DNA of 64,000 bases, taken from assembly GCF_001426245.1 (NCBI RefSeq), contig NZ_LMCM01000005.1:62001-126000 (forward strand), given 5' to 3'. The notes under the pieces were generated by a model that saw only the letters and a list, made by a program, of their open reading frames with translations, was not told where the DNA came from and searched no databases. Source of the DNA: Phycicoccus sp. Root101. GTDB taxonomy: Bacteria; Actinomycetota; Actinomycetes; Actinomycetales; Dermatophilaceae. Numbering within the stretch: position 1 is the stretch's first letter; each line of letters begins with the position of its first letter. Positions 1 through 8,676 of the stretch are shown here, piece after piece. Made by a program: the position numbers and the translations under genes.

Positions 1-723
1 TCGTCGTTCCACCCCACGGCCGACACCCACGTCGAGAACTGCCGGTACGGCCCGGGCTCCAACCTGATGGGCGCGATGGCGACGATCCTCGTCCCCGGCG
101 ACCGGCTGCCCCGCCCGCTGCAGTTCCTCGTCGAGGCGGCGAAGCACCCGGTCGTCTTCGTGCGCTCCCTGTCGCAGTACCGCTGGAGCGAGCGCACGAT
201 CATCGGGCTGATCATGCAGAACCGCGACAACTCCTTGAACGTCACCGGGACCAAGAGCCTCCTCGGTGGACGAGGCCTCACCTCACGCCAGGGCCACGGC
301 GAGCCGAACCCGACGTACATCCCCGCAGGGCAGGAGGCGATGAAGGCCGTGGCCGCCAGGCTCTCCGAGGCGACCGGTCTGCGCGCCTTCGCCGGGGGGA
401 GCATCGGCGAGGTGGTCAACATCCCGATGACCGCGCACTTCCTCGGCGGCGTGACGATCGGCTCCAGCCCTGACCGCGGGGTCATCGACGGCTACCAGCG
501 GGTCTGGAACTACCCCGAACTGCACGTCGTCGACGGCTCCGCGATCTCCGCGAACCTCGGGGTGAACCCGTCGCTGAGCATCACCGCCCAGGCCGAGCGG
601 GCCATGTCGCTGTGGCCCAACAAGGGTGAGCAGGACCCGAGGCCCGCCCAGGACGAGGGCTACCGCGCGGTGGAGCCGGTCAAGGCGGCCAACCCCGCGG
701 TGACGAGGTACGGCGCGGCCTGA
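1..723 (+). CDS. GMC-family FAD-dependent oxidoreductase, C-terminal part (cut by window edge)
   Basis: The reading frame is open from base 1 to the TGA at 721-723, so this is the last 240 residues of a larger protein whose FAD-binding N-terminus lies outside the window. The tail is typical of the GMC/cholesterol-oxidase-like group: MTAHFLGG supplies a candidate active-site His, and VVDGSAISANLGVNPS followed by a helix matches the C-terminal GMC motif that contacts the flavin. The family oxidises alcohols or sterols using FAD. The substrate cannot be deduced here. The gene converges with an ABC transporter operon and is separated from it by a strong hairpin. The family call is fairly sure; cholesterol oxidase is only one possibility. 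Confidence 0.8.
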   Translation, partial: SSFHPTADTHVENCRYGPGSNLMGAMATILVPGDRLPRPLQFLVEAAKHPVVFVRSLSQYRWSERTIIGLIMQNRDNSLNVTGTKSLLGGRGLTSRQGHGEPNPTYIPAGQEAMKAVAARLSEATGLRAFAGGSIGEVVNIPMTAHFLGGVTIGSSPDRGVIDGYQRVWNYPELHVVDGSAISANLGVNPSLSITAQAERAMSLWPNKGEQDPRPAQDEGYRAVEPVKAANPAVTRYGAA

Positions 724-736
724 CCCCGGACGTTCG

Positions 737-780
737 GAGGCGGCGGTTGGTGGGTCCCTGCACCCCGCAACCGCCGCCTC
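737..780. terminator. Bidirectional hairpin terminator
   Basis: Perfect 13-bp arms (737-749 and 768-780) around an 18-nt loop, lying between convergent genes. There is no T-run, as is usual in this window. Confidence 0.6.
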
Positions 781-857
781 TGATCGTGTGGCCCAAGATG
801 AGCCGGGGGTGGGATCTCCAGCCACACATGAGGGTCAACGAGCGCTGGGCGCCCGGG

Positions 858-2705
858 TTACGCGCTCCCGCCCGATTTCTCCGAGTCGCCCCGTCCACCG
901 GCCCCGGTGCCTCGTCCGGCGGGGGCTTCGTCGCGCCAGGACGCCCACAACGCGGCATACGCGCCGTCGGCGGCGACCAGCTCGTCGTGGGTGCCGATCT
1001 CGCTGACCAGGCCGTCCTCGACGACGGCGACGCGGTCGGCGTCGTGGGCCGTGTGCAGGCGGTGGGCGATGGCGACGACGGTGCGGCCCTGCACCACCGC
1101 GGCCAGCGACCGCTCGAGGTGGCGGGCGGCGCGCGGGTCGAGCAGGGACGTGGCCTCGTCGAGGACGAGGGTATGCGGGTCGGCGAGGACGAGCCGGGCG
1201 AGGGCGAGCTGCTGCGACTGCGCCTCGGTGAGCGCGTGCCCTCCGCTGCCGACGACGGTGTCCAGGCCGTCGGGGAGCCCCGAGGCCCAGGCCCACGCGT
1301 CGACCGCGCGCAGGGCGTCCGCCAGCTCCTCGCGGGTGGCCTGCGGCCGGGCGAGCAGGAGGTTGTCGCCGAGCGAACCCACGAAGACGTGGTGCTCCTG
1401 GGTCACCAGGGCCACCTCGCCGCGCAGCTCGCCCAGCTCGAGGTCGACCAGCGGCACGCCACCGACGTCGATCCGCCCCTCGCGGGGGCCGTCGATGCCG
1501 GCCATCAGGCGCCCGAGGGTGGACTTGCCCGCTCCGGACGGCCCCACGATGGCCAGGCGTTCGCCGGGGCGCAGGTCGAGGCTCACGCCGTGCAGCACGT
1601 CGTGGCCGGGGCGGTAGGCGTAGCGGACGTCGTCGACGGTCAGGTCCGAGCCCTCGGGGTGCTCACCGGTGGCCGTGCGGTCCGGCGGGACGGACCCGAC
1701 GCCGATGACGCGGGCGAGCGAGGTCGCGCCGACCTGGATCTCGTCGAGCCAGCTGAGCACCTCGTCGAGTGGTCCGACCATCTGCTGCAGGTAGAGCGCC
1801 ACCGCGGTCGCGGCGCCGGCCGTGATGTGGCCGTTCATCGCGAGCCAGCCACCCCAGAGGACGGCAGCGGCGGTCGGCACGTAGTAGCCGAACACCACCG
1901 ACGGGAACCACCGCAGCCGCAGCCCCAGGGTGTACCGCTCGGCGCGGTAGCACTCGCGCAGGGCCTCGTGGAACCGGTGCCGACGTACGCCCGCGAGCGA
2001 CAGGGCGTCGATGGTCCGCGCCCCGTCGACGCTCTCGGTGACGACGCCGTTGAGCGAGGCGTAGGTGGCGCGCTCCCACAGGTAGCCGTTCGCGGCATAC
2101 CGGAGGTAGCGGCGGGTCGAGAACCAGTAGAAGGGCAGGCCGGCGAGGATGGCCAGGCTCGCCAGGGGTGAGGTGAACAGCGCTGCGACGACGGTCATCG
2201 CCACGGTCATGGTGGCCACGAACAGGGACGGGATCCCGAACCGCACCACGTGCGAGAGGGCTTCGACGTCGTTGGTCGTCCGGGCGACGAGGTCGCCGGT
2301 GCCGGCCCGCTCGACGGTCGACAGCGGCAGGTTGACCGCGCGGGCGACGAACTGTTCGCGCAGCTCGGCGAACACCGTCTCGCCGAGGATGAACGACAGC
2401 CGGCGCGCCGCCCAGGTCAGCCCGGTCTGCGCGACGACCGCGACGGCCAGGCCCACGGCGATCCGGTCGACGGCGCCGAGGCTGCCCCGACCGCTCACCT
2501 CGTCGACCAGCCGGCCGACGAGCCACGGGGCGGCGAGCGCGGCCAGGGCCGCGAGGGCGTGCAGGCCCAGGACGCGGCCCAGCAGGCCGCGGTGGTTCCC
2601 CATCAGCTCGCGGGTGTGCTCCCACACCGCCCGGGAGTCGGCGACGGGCAGCGTGCGGCGGGTGTGGTCGGTGCGCACCTCGTCGGGGTGCGTCTGGGCG
2701 CTCAC
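858..2705 (-). CDS. ABC exporter half-transporter with catalytically complete ATP-binding residues
   Basis: A 615-residue type IV ABC half-transporter: a six-helix transmembrane domain (about residues 25-320) followed by an ATPase domain. The NBD has an intact Walker A (GPSGAGKST, ending near residue 396), Q-loop (VTQEHHVF), Walker B with catalytic Glu (TLVLDEATS, about 516-517) and H-switch (AIAHRL). The signature motif is degenerate: LTEAQ replaces LSGGQ. The GTG start overlaps the stop of the preceding gene (GTGA, 2702-2705), so the two subunits are translationally coupled and should form a heterodimer. This subunit supplies the ATP-binding and hydrolysis residues of the only competent site, completed by the partner's intact signature. 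The exported substrate is unknown; multidrug or lipid export is typical of the family. Confidence 0.88.
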   Translation of the reverse strand: MSAQTHPDEVRTDHTRRTLPVADSRAVWEHTRELMGNHRGLLGRVLGLHALAALAALAAPWLVGRLVDEVSGRGSLGAVDRIAVGLAVAVVAQTGLTWAARRLSFILGETVFAELREQFVARAVNLPLSTVERAGTGDLVARTTNDVEALSHVVRFGIPSLFVATMTVAMTVVAALFTSPLASLAILAGLPFYWFSTRRYLRYAANGYLWERATYASLNGVVTESVDGARTIDALSLAGVRRHRFHEALRECYRAERYTLGLRLRWFPSVVFGYYVPTAAAVLWGGWLAMNGHITAGAATAVALYLQQMVGPLDEVLSWLDEIQVGATSLARVIGVGSVPPDRTATGEHPEGSDLTVDDVRYAYRPGHDVLHGVSLDLRPGERLAIVGPSGAGKSTLGRLMAGIDGPREGRIDVGGVPLVDLELGELRGEVALVTQEHHVFVGSLGDNLLLARPQATREELADALRAVDAWAWASGLPDGLDTVVGSGGHALTEAQSQQLALARLVLADPHTLVLDEATSLLDPRAARHLERSLAAVVQGRTVVAIAHRLHTAHDADRVAVVEDGLVSEIGTHDELVAADGAYAALWASWRDEAPAGRGTGAGGRGDSEKSGGSA

Positions 2706-4456
2706 GTCTCGTCCTCCTCGGTGCGCAGCACGACGTGCCGGTATGCCGCGTGCTCCAACAGCTCGCGGTGGGTGCCGCGGGCGGCCACGAGCCCGTCCTC
2801 GAGCAGGACGACCTCGTCGGCCTGCCCGAGCAGCAGCGGGCTCACCGTCGTCACGACCGTCGTGCGGCCGCGCCGGTGGTCGGCGAGCCGGGACGCGATG
2901 CGGGCCTCGGTGTGGGCGTCCACCGCGCTGGTCGGCTCCACGAGGACCAGCACTGGGGCGTCGGTGAGGAGCGCGCGGGCCAGGGCGAGGCGCTGGCGCT
3001 GGCCGCCGGAGTAGGACCGGCCGCGCTCCTCGACCGTGCCGTCGAGCCCGTCGGGCAGGGCCTCGAGGACATCGGTGCCGCTGGCGGCCTCGAGGGCCCG
3101 CAGGACCCGGGCGTCGGCGTGGTCGGGCAGGTGGTCGCGGCCACCGGCCCCGGCCGTGGCGGCGGCGCCGAGCAGCTGGTCGCGCAGGACACCGGTGAAC
3201 AGGCGGGGATCGGGCTCGCTGACGACCACCCGCCGGCGCACGTCGGCGATCGCCAGGTCGTCCAGCCTCGTGCCACCCCACGTCGTCTGGTGCGGTCCGG
3301 GCCCGTGGCGCCCCAGCCGGTCGGCGACGGCCGCGGAGTCCTCGGGGCGGGCGGAGACGATCGCGGTCAGGAGGCCACCACGGACGACCGTGCCGGAGAG
3401 CGGGTCGACGAGGTCGTCGTTGTCGCGCGGCGCCGCGACGGAGCCGGGGCGGGACGCGTCGTGGTCCGGCGGGACCGCCAGCACCCGCAGCACCTTGCCC
3501 GCGGCGATGTGCGCGCGGATGCCGCGGTCGACGATCTCGATCGCCGTCTGCAGGGGCATGGTGAGGAAGGCGGTGTACCCGTAGAACGCCACGAGCTGCC
3601 CGGCACTGATCTCGCCCTGGAGGGCCATCCGGGCACCGAGCCACGTGACGAGCACGACGAACACGCCGGGCAGCAGGACCTGGGCGGAGTCGAGGGCGGC
3701 CTGGATGCCGGCCACGTGCACGCCGCGGTGACGGACCTTCTGCGACTGCGCCTCGTAGCGACGCAGGAACGTCTGCTCGCCGCCGATGCCGCGCAGCACG
3801 CGCAGCCCGGCCACGGTGTCGGCGCCGAGCGTCGTGAGGCGACCGGCCTCCTCGCGCTGGAGCGCCTGACGACGCTGCAGCGGGCGGACGATGAGGCTCA
3901 GGCTGGCGAGCATGATCGGGCCACCGGCCAGGACCAGCAGTCCGAGCGGGGGCGAGGCGGCGAGCAGGATCGTCCCCACCACGACGTAGCTCGCGACCGC
4001 ACCGGCGAACCGGCCCATCGCGTCGTACAGACCACCGAGGCGCATCACGTCGTTGGCGAACACGGTCACGACCTCACCCGAGGGCATCGCACGGGTGAGC
4101 GCCGGGCCGGCCTTCTCGGCGCCCTCGGCGGTGAGCTGCGCGCTGCGGTAGGAGGCGTACAGCCAGTTGTGGACGGCGAACCAGTGTCGCGCCGCGGCCG
4201 TCGACGCCGCGATGGCGCCGAGGCCGAGGAGGGCCAGGGCCCACTTCACGAGGCCGTCGACGTCGCCGGGGACGATGCCCTCGTCGACCCCCTTGCCGAG
4301 GGCGGCCGGGATGAGGGCGATGGAGACCATCCACACCATGCCGGTCACCGCGCCGAGCGCCTGGGTGCGCCACTGCTCACGACCGATCCACAGCATGAAC
4401 CGCAGCGTGCTGCGGGTGTCGGGACGGCCGGGATCGGGGTAGGGGATCTCGCGCAT
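2702..4456 (-). CDS. ABC exporter half-transporter with degenerate ATPase domain (no Walker A)
   Basis: First gene of the exporter pair, 584 residues from the ATG at 4456. A six-helix exporter domain precedes an NBD that has lost its own nucleotide-binding machinery. No GxxGxGKS/T is present; the equivalent stretch reads TAIVSARPEDSAA. The Q-loop Gln is Ser (VVVSEPDPRLF), the Walker B Asp is Val (LVLVEPTS, residue 506) and the H-switch His is missing (TTVSPLL). The signature YSGGQRQR (about 482-489) is intact, so this subunit can complete the ATP site of its partner but cannot form one itself. A TACGGT -10 lies ten bases upstream with a damage-type upstream element. A longer start at 4558 is possible but would overrun the divergent promoter. 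Confidence 0.85.
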   Translation of the reverse strand: MREIPYPDPGRPDTRSTLRFMLWIGREQWRTQALGAVTGMVWMVSIALIPAALGKGVDEGIVPGDVDGLVKWALALLGLGAIAASTAAARHWFAVHNWLYASYRSAQLTAEGAEKAGPALTRAMPSGEVVTVFANDVMRLGGLYDAMGRFAGAVASYVVVGTILLAASPPLGLLVLAGGPIMLASLSLIVRPLQRRQALQREEAGRLTTLGADTVAGLRVLRGIGGEQTFLRRYEAQSQKVRHRGVHVAGIQAALDSAQVLLPGVFVVLVTWLGARMALQGEISAGQLVAFYGYTAFLTMPLQTAIEIVDRGIRAHIAAGKVLRVLAVPPDHDASRPGSVAAPRDNDDLVDPLSGTVVRGGLLTAIVSARPEDSAAVADRLGRHGPGPHQTTWGGTRLDDLAIADVRRRVVVSEPDPRLFTGVLRDQLLGAAATAGAGGRDHLPDHADARVLRALEAASGTDVLEALPDGLDGTVEERGRSYSGGQRQRLALARALLTDAPVLVLVEPTSAVDAHTEARIASRLADHRRGRTTVVTTVSPLLLGQADEVVLLEDGLVAARGTHRELLEHAAYRHVVLRTEEDET

Positions 4457-4466
4457 CAGGGTCCCC

Positions 4467-4489
4467 ACCGTAGGCGTGCGCACCGACGG
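4467..4489 (-). promoter_or_regulatory. Promoter of the ABC operon with RecA-NDp-like element
   Basis: Reading the minus strand, CCGTCGGTG (4489-4481), then 8 bases, then TACGGT (4472-4467). This matches 7 of 9 positions of the TTGTCRGTG-N8-TANNNT consensus with exact spacing. Confidence 0.45.
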
Positions 4490-4534
4490 CCCGACACTGG
4501 TTTTCGACGCCGGGGCCCGGTGCGCCTGCGGTCG

Positions 4535-4558
4535 CTGTCGGTGGGGTCTGCCTACCAT
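4535..4558 (+). promoter_or_regulatory. Promoter of the propeller gene
   Basis: TACCAT (4553-4558) ends six bases before the GTG at 4565. CTGTCGGTG (4535-4543) sits nine bases upstream of it, one more than the RecA-NDp spacing. Confidence 0.5.
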
Positions 4559-4564
4559 GGGCTC

Positions 4565-5860
4565 GTGCCACCCGCGGGGCCCACGCGCAGAGCCCGCCTG
4601 GAGACGAAGTTCATCCGGCGGCGCATCGTGGCGGCCTCGGCCGCAGTCGGGTTGCTCGCGGTCACCTCGTTCGGCGTGAGCCAGCTCGCGGGCCTGTTCG
4701 CCGGCGGAGCGGCTGCCACTCCCGCGGCCGCCCCGGTCGCGAAGGTCGTCACGAAGGCTCCCCCCACCACGAAGGTCACGCCCAGGGTTCCGGCCCCGGT
4801 GCCGAGCCCGGTGGCGAAGCAGGGCGGGGTCGGAGGGACGGCCGCCGAGACCGCGCTGGTCCGCACCATGCGGCTCACCGGCGACCTGACGCCGAAGTCG
4901 GTGGTCGCCTCACCCGCCGGCGTCGTCGTCGCCCAGAACATGATGTACCGCCACTCGATCTCGGCGTTCGGTGCCGACGGCGCCCTCCTCGCGACGGTCA
5001 AGGACTCGGTCGACCTGGCGCGGTTCGGCATCAAGGGGCACCCCGGCACGACCAAGGGAGCCCCCGTCGAGGCCGCCTTCACCAAGGACGGCAAGCACGC
5101 CTGGGTGTCCAACTACTCCATGTATGGCGCGGGGTACGGCCCCGAGGGCCTCGACAGCTGTCGCGCAGGGGACGGGACGTCGCCGAGCACCGTCTACCGG
5201 GTCGACACCACGACGTTCGCGATCGACCGGGTGGTCCAGGTGGGCGCGGTCCCCAAGTACGTCGCCGTGACGCCCGACGACAAGACGGTCCTCGTCACCA
5301 ACTGGTGCACGTGGGACCTGTCCGTCATCGACATCGCGAAGAACAAGGAGGTGGCCCGGATCCCGCTCGGTGGCAGGTACCCGCGCGGCATCGTCGTCGC
5401 CCCCGACAGCCGCACCGCGTACGTCGCGCTGATGGGCTCCGACCGCATCGTCACGGTCGACCTGCGCACCAGGGCGGTCTCCCGCTTCGCGACCACCGGC
5501 GACGGTCCTCGCCACATCGTCCTGAGCCCCGATGCCAAGTACCTCTACGTCACCAACAACGGCTCGGGCACCGTGACCAAGCTGGACCGCGCGACCGGTC
5601 GGGTGCTCGCCTCGAGGCGCGTGGGTGACCAGCCGCGCTCGCTGACCATCTCCACCGACGGCACCGCGATCTACTCCGTGAACTACGAGTCGTCGACGGT
5701 GAGCAAGCTGCGCACGAGCGACCTGTCGCTGCTCGGGCAGGTCGCGACGGACTACCACCCGATCGGCATCACCTACGAGCCGACGCGCAAGGCCGTGTGG
5801 GTCGCCTGCTACGGCGGGAGCATCCTCGTCTTCGACGACTCGAGGCGTCCCGTAACCTGA
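4565..5860 (+). CDS. Exported or membrane-anchored YVTN beta-propeller repeat protein
   Basis: 431 residues. A basic N-terminus (FIRRR) precedes a hydrophobic signal or anchor helix (about 18-40) and an Ala/Pro/Lys-rich linker. The rest is a chain of propeller blades recognisable by repeats such as VAVTPDDKTVLVTN, IVVAPDSRTAYVAL and IVLSPDAKYLYVTNNG, spaced about 42 residues apart, as in YVTN-type seven-bladed propellers. No catalytic residues are evident; such proteins usually serve as extracytoplasmic binding scaffolds. The GTG at 4565 is preceded by a leaderless-type -10. SURF1 starts four bases after the stop, but that gene has its own -10 overlapping this gene's end. Function is not known. 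Confidence 0.75.
   Translation: MPPAGPTRRARLETKFIRRRIVAASAAVGLLAVTSFGVSQLAGLFAGGAAATPAAAPVAKVVTKAPPTTKVTPRVPAPVPSPVAKQGGVGGTAAETALVRTMRLTGDLTPKSVVASPAGVVVAQNMMYRHSISAFGADGALLATVKDSVDLARFGIKGHPGTTKGAPVEAAFTKDGKHAWVSNYSMYGAGYGPEGLDSCRAGDGTSPSTVYRVDTTTFAIDRVVQVGAVPKYVAVTPDDKTVLVTNWCTWDLSVIDIAKNKEVARIPLGGRYPRGIVVAPDSRTAYVALMGSDRIVTVDLRTRAVSRFATTGDGPRHIVLSPDAKYLYVTNNGSGTVTKLDRATGRVLASRRVGDQPRSLTISTDGTAIYSVNYESSTVSKLRTSDLSLLGQVATDYHPIGITYEPTRKAVWVACYGGSILVFDDSRRPVT
5853..5858 (+). promoter_or_regulatory. Leaderless-type -10 for the SURF1 gene
   Basis: TAACCT ends six bases before GTG 5865 and overlaps the upstream stop codon. Confidence 0.5.
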
Positions 5861-5864
5861 CGAG

Positions 5865-6662
5865 GTGCTGCGAACCGCCCTCAAGCCCCGTTGGCTGGGA
5901 CTGTTCGCCCTCCTCGTCGTCGTCCTCGTGACGTTCACGCAGCTCGGTTTCTGGCAGCTGCACGTCGCCCAGGACAAGGGCCTCGCGGATGCGCTGCGCA
6001 AGGCCCACGAGGCCCGGCCGGCCCTGATCGACTCCGTCGTCCGGCCGCACCAGGACTTCCCGAACCCCCAGTCCAACCGGGCGGTGACCGCGATCGGCGA
6101 GTATGTCGCGAAGGACCAGTTCCTCGTGGGGCCGCGTCGGCTCGACGGCGTCCAGGGGTACTGGGTCGTGGCGCCGATCGTCGTGGCCGAGACCGGGGCC
6201 CGCCTCGCGGTGGTCCGCGGGTTCGTCACCGACCCCGCGGCTGCCGGCACCGCCCCGTCCGGCAAGGTCACGGTCGACGGGTCGCTCGCGCCGGGGGAGT
6301 CGCCGGCCGTCGCGCCGACACCTGCCGCCGCCACCGGGGGAACCGGCTCGGGCGGCTCCGGCGGGACGGCCCCCGAGGTCCTCGGGTCGATCGACCTGTC
6401 GATCCTCGTGAACCGCTGGCCCGGTGACATCTACAACGCCTTCGTCTTCGCCCAGACCGAGCGGGCCGCCAGCGGCACCGCGATCGCTGCGTCGGCAGGC
6501 CTCGAACGGGTGCCCCCACCCGAGGTGACGGGCGGCCTGAAGTGGCGCAACGCGGCATACGCGCTGCAGTGGTGGGTGTTCGCGGGCTTTGCCGCGTTCA
6601 TGTGGTTCAGGATGGTGCGCGATGATGCTCAGCATGAGCGAGCGAACGAGCAAGGCGACTGA
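5865..6662 (+). CDS. SURF1-family protein (cytochrome c oxidase assembly)
   Basis: 265 residues with the two-helix SURF1 layout. Helix 1 (about 9-30) is followed by FWQLHVAQDK, equivalent to the conserved GxWQ-x-R/K element. The extracytoplasmic domain includes a conserved G-Y-WVVAPIV segment and helix 2 lies near 230-250. SURF1 proteins help insert heme a into cytochrome c oxidase at the membrane. A Gly/Ala/Pro-rich insert (about 140-166) separates strands of the soluble domain. The GTG start is leaderless by pattern. The 3' end overlaps the DUF3817 gene. Assignment to the family is secure; the role in heme delivery is by family. Confidence 0.85.
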   Translation: MLRTALKPRWLGLFALLVVVLVTFTQLGFWQLHVAQDKGLADALRKAHEARPALIDSVVRPHQDFPNPQSNRAVTAIGEYVAKDQFLVGPRRLDGVQGYWVVAPIVVAETGARLAVVRGFVTDPAAAGTAPSGKVTVDGSLAPGESPAVAPTPAAATGGTGSGGSGGTAPEVLGSIDLSILVNRWPGDIYNAFVFAQTERAASGTAIAASAGLERVPPPEVTGGLKWRNAAYALQWWVFAGFAAFMWFRMVRDDAQHERANEQGD

Positions 6663-7002
6663 GGCCAAGGGGACCAAGGACCCCGCGCGCACCGAGCGTG
6701 CCCTGAAGTGGTTCAAGGTGATGGCGTTCACGGCCGGTGCGGCCATGTTCGTGCTCATCGCCGAGATGGTCCTCAAGTACGGCTTCGACAACGAGGTGCT
6801 CTCGTGGTGGAGCCCGGTGCACGGCTTCATCTTCATGGGGTTCGTGTTCACGGTGTGGAACCTGGGGACGATGTTGCGCTGGTCGTTCGGCCGGATGGTC
6901 GCCATCGTGCTGGGTGCCTGCATCCCGTTCGTCGCGTTCGTGATCGAGCGCAGGGTGGCCGCGGAGGTGGAGCCGACGCTCGCCGGTAGCCTTGCCCCGT
7001 GA
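6622..7002 (+). CDS. DUF3817 integral membrane protein
   Basis: About 126 residues with three predicted helices. [18 protein letters not shown] begins the first, [20 protein letters not shown] the second, and [17 protein letters not shown] the third before the EVEP tail, the pattern of actinobacterial DUF3817 proteins. These are commonly found just upstream of guaA, as here; function unknown. ATG 6622 has AGGAT eight bases upstream. ATG 6634 (MSERTSK...) is an alternative start without a clear Shine-Dalgarno. It overlaps the SURF1 3' end by about 40 bases, and its TGA overlaps the guaA GTG. Confidence 0.75.
   Translation: MMLSMSERTSKATEAKGTKDPARTERALKWFKVMAFTAGAAMFVLIAEMVLKYGFDNEVLSWWSPVHGFIFMGFVFTVWNLGTMLRWSFGRMVAIVLGACIPFVAFVIERRVAAEVEPTLAGSLAP
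6987..6992 (+). promoter_or_regulatory. Leaderless-type -10 for guaA
   Basis: TAGCCT ends six bases before GTG 6999, inside the DUF3817 coding region. Confidence 0.5.
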
Positions 7003-8669
7003 GTGAAACCCCCGCCGGCGACACCGCCGACATCACCCAGGCCCAGGACGACGACCGCGTCGAGGCGCCCCACGGCGACCGGGTGGAGGTGGACTCCACC
7101 CCGCTCCAGGCGAAGCCGGTGCTCGTCGTCGACTTCGGCGCGCAGTACGCGCAGCTGATCGCGCGGCGCGTGCGCGAGGCCAACATCTACAGCGAGGTCG
7201 TCCCGCACACCATGGCGGTCGACGAGATGCTCGCCAAGGGCCCGGCCGCGATCGTGCTCTCCGGTGGCCCGTCGTCGGTCTACGCCGAGGGTGCCCCGTC
7301 GCTCGACCCGGCCCTGCTCGAGGCCGGGGTCCCGGTCTTCGGCATGTGCTACGGCTTCCAGGCGATGGCCCAGGCGATGGGTGGCACGGTCGCCCACACG
7401 GGGCTGAGCGAGTTCGGCTCGACACCTGCCTCGATCTCCGACTCCGAGTCGACGTTGTTCAACGGCCAGCCGGCCGACCAGTCGGTCTGGATGAGCCACG
7501 GCGACTCCGTCACCGAGGCCCCCGCGGGCATGCGGGTCACGGCGGCCACCGCGGGTGCGCCCGTCGCCGCGTTCGAGGACGACGAGCGCCAGCTGTATGG
7601 CGTGCAGTGGCACCCGGAGGTCATGCACTCGACCTTCGGCCAGCGCGTGCTCGAGAACTTCCTCTACCGCGGCGCCAGGCTCGAGGGCGACTGGACCGCG
7701 GCGAACGTCGTCGACGAGCTCGTCGACGCGATCCGCTCGAAGGTGGGGGAGTCGCGGGTCCTCTGCGCGCTCTCCGGCGGTGTCGACTCCTCCGTCGCCG
7801 CGGCCCTGGTGCAGAAGGCTGTCGGCGACCAGCTCACGTGCGTGTTCGTCGACCACGGTCTGCTGCGCTCCGGCGAGGCCGAGCAGGTCGAGCAGGAGTT
7901 CGTCGCGGCCACCGGGGTGGACCTCGTCGTCGTGGACGCTCGCGAGCAGTTCCTGTCCGCGCTCGCCGGGGTGTCCGACCCCGAGGAGAAGCGCAAGATC
8001 ATCGGGCGCGAGTTCATCCGCGTGTTCGAGCAGGCGGCGCGCGACGTCGTCGGTTCGCGTGGCGACTCCGACCACCCGGTCGAGTTCCTCGTCCAGGGCA
8101 CGCTCTACCCCGACGTCGTCGAGTCCGGTGGCGGCACCGGTGCGGCCAACATCAAGTCGCACCACAACGTCGGCGGCCTCCCCGACGACCTGCAGTTCAA
8201 GCTCGTCGAGCCGCTGCGGTCACTGTTCAAGGACGAGGTCCGCCAGGTCGGGCTCGAGCTCGGTGTGCCCGAGGCGATCGTCTGGCGCCAACCGTTCCCG
8301 GGCCCCGGCCTCGGCATCCGCATCGTGGGCGAGGTGACCGCCGAGCGGCTCGAGATCCTCCGGGCCGCCGACGCGATCGCCCGCCACGAGCTGTCGGCCG
8401 CCGGGCTGGACCGCGACATCTGGCAGTGCCCGGTGGTGCTGCTCGGCGACGTGCGTTCGGTGGGGGTGCAGGGCGACGGCCGGACGTACGGCCACCCTGT
8501 CGTCCTGCGCCCGGTCTCGTCCGAGGACGCCATGACGGCCGACTGGACGCGGGTGCCCTACGAGGTGCTGGCCAAGATCTCGACGCGGATCACCAACGAG
8601 GTGCGTGAGATCAACCGTGTCGTGCTCGACGTGACGAGCAAGCCGCCGGGCACCATCGAGTGGGAGTGA
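6999..8669 (+). CDS. guaA: GMP synthase (glutamine-hydrolysing)
   Basis: Converts XMP, glutamine and ATP to GMP in purine synthesis. The class I glutamine amidotransferase domain begins at [20 protein letters not shown] (about residue 41). Its nucleophile is in GMCYGF (Cys117) with His205 and Glu207 in GVQWHPEV. The ATP pyrophosphatase P-loop is SGGVDSS (259-265), and the C-terminal dimerisation domain ends in [11 protein letters not shown], the usual GuaA terminus. Total 556 residues, slightly long because of a 40-residue acidic N-terminal extension. The GTG overlaps the DUF3817 stop (GTGA) and also has a leaderless -10. A downstream start would shorten the extension, but none is better supported. 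Confidence 0.97.
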   Translation: MSETPAGDTADITQAQDDDRVEAPHGDRVEVDSTPLQAKPVLVVDFGAQYAQLIARRVREANIYSEVVPHTMAVDEMLAKGPAAIVLSGGPSSVYAEGAPSLDPALLEAGVPVFGMCYGFQAMAQAMGGTVAHTGLSEFGSTPASISDSESTLFNGQPADQSVWMSHGDSVTEAPAGMRVTAATAGAPVAAFEDDERQLYGVQWHPEVMHSTFGQRVLENFLYRGARLEGDWTAANVVDELVDAIRSKVGESRVLCALSGGVDSSVAAALVQKAVGDQLTCVFVDHGLLRSGEAEQVEQEFVAATGVDLVVVDAREQFLSALAGVSDPEEKRKIIGREFIRVFEQAARDVVGSRGDSDHPVEFLVQGTLYPDVVESGGGTGAANIKSHHNVGGLPDDLQFKLVEPLRSLFKDEVRQVGLELGVPEAIVWRQPFPGPGLGIRIVGEVTAERLEILRAADAIARHELSAAGLDRDIWQCPVVLLGDVRSVGVQGDGRTYGHPVVLRPVSSEDAMTADWTRVPYEVLAKISTRITNEVREINRVVLDVTSKPPGTIEWE

Positions 8670-8676
8670 CCCGGTC

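Noticed and set aside
747-2171. Plus-strand frame of 474 codons over the ABC exporter
   Set aside because: Antisense shadow of the ABC gene; low-complexity Gly/Val/Arg composition.
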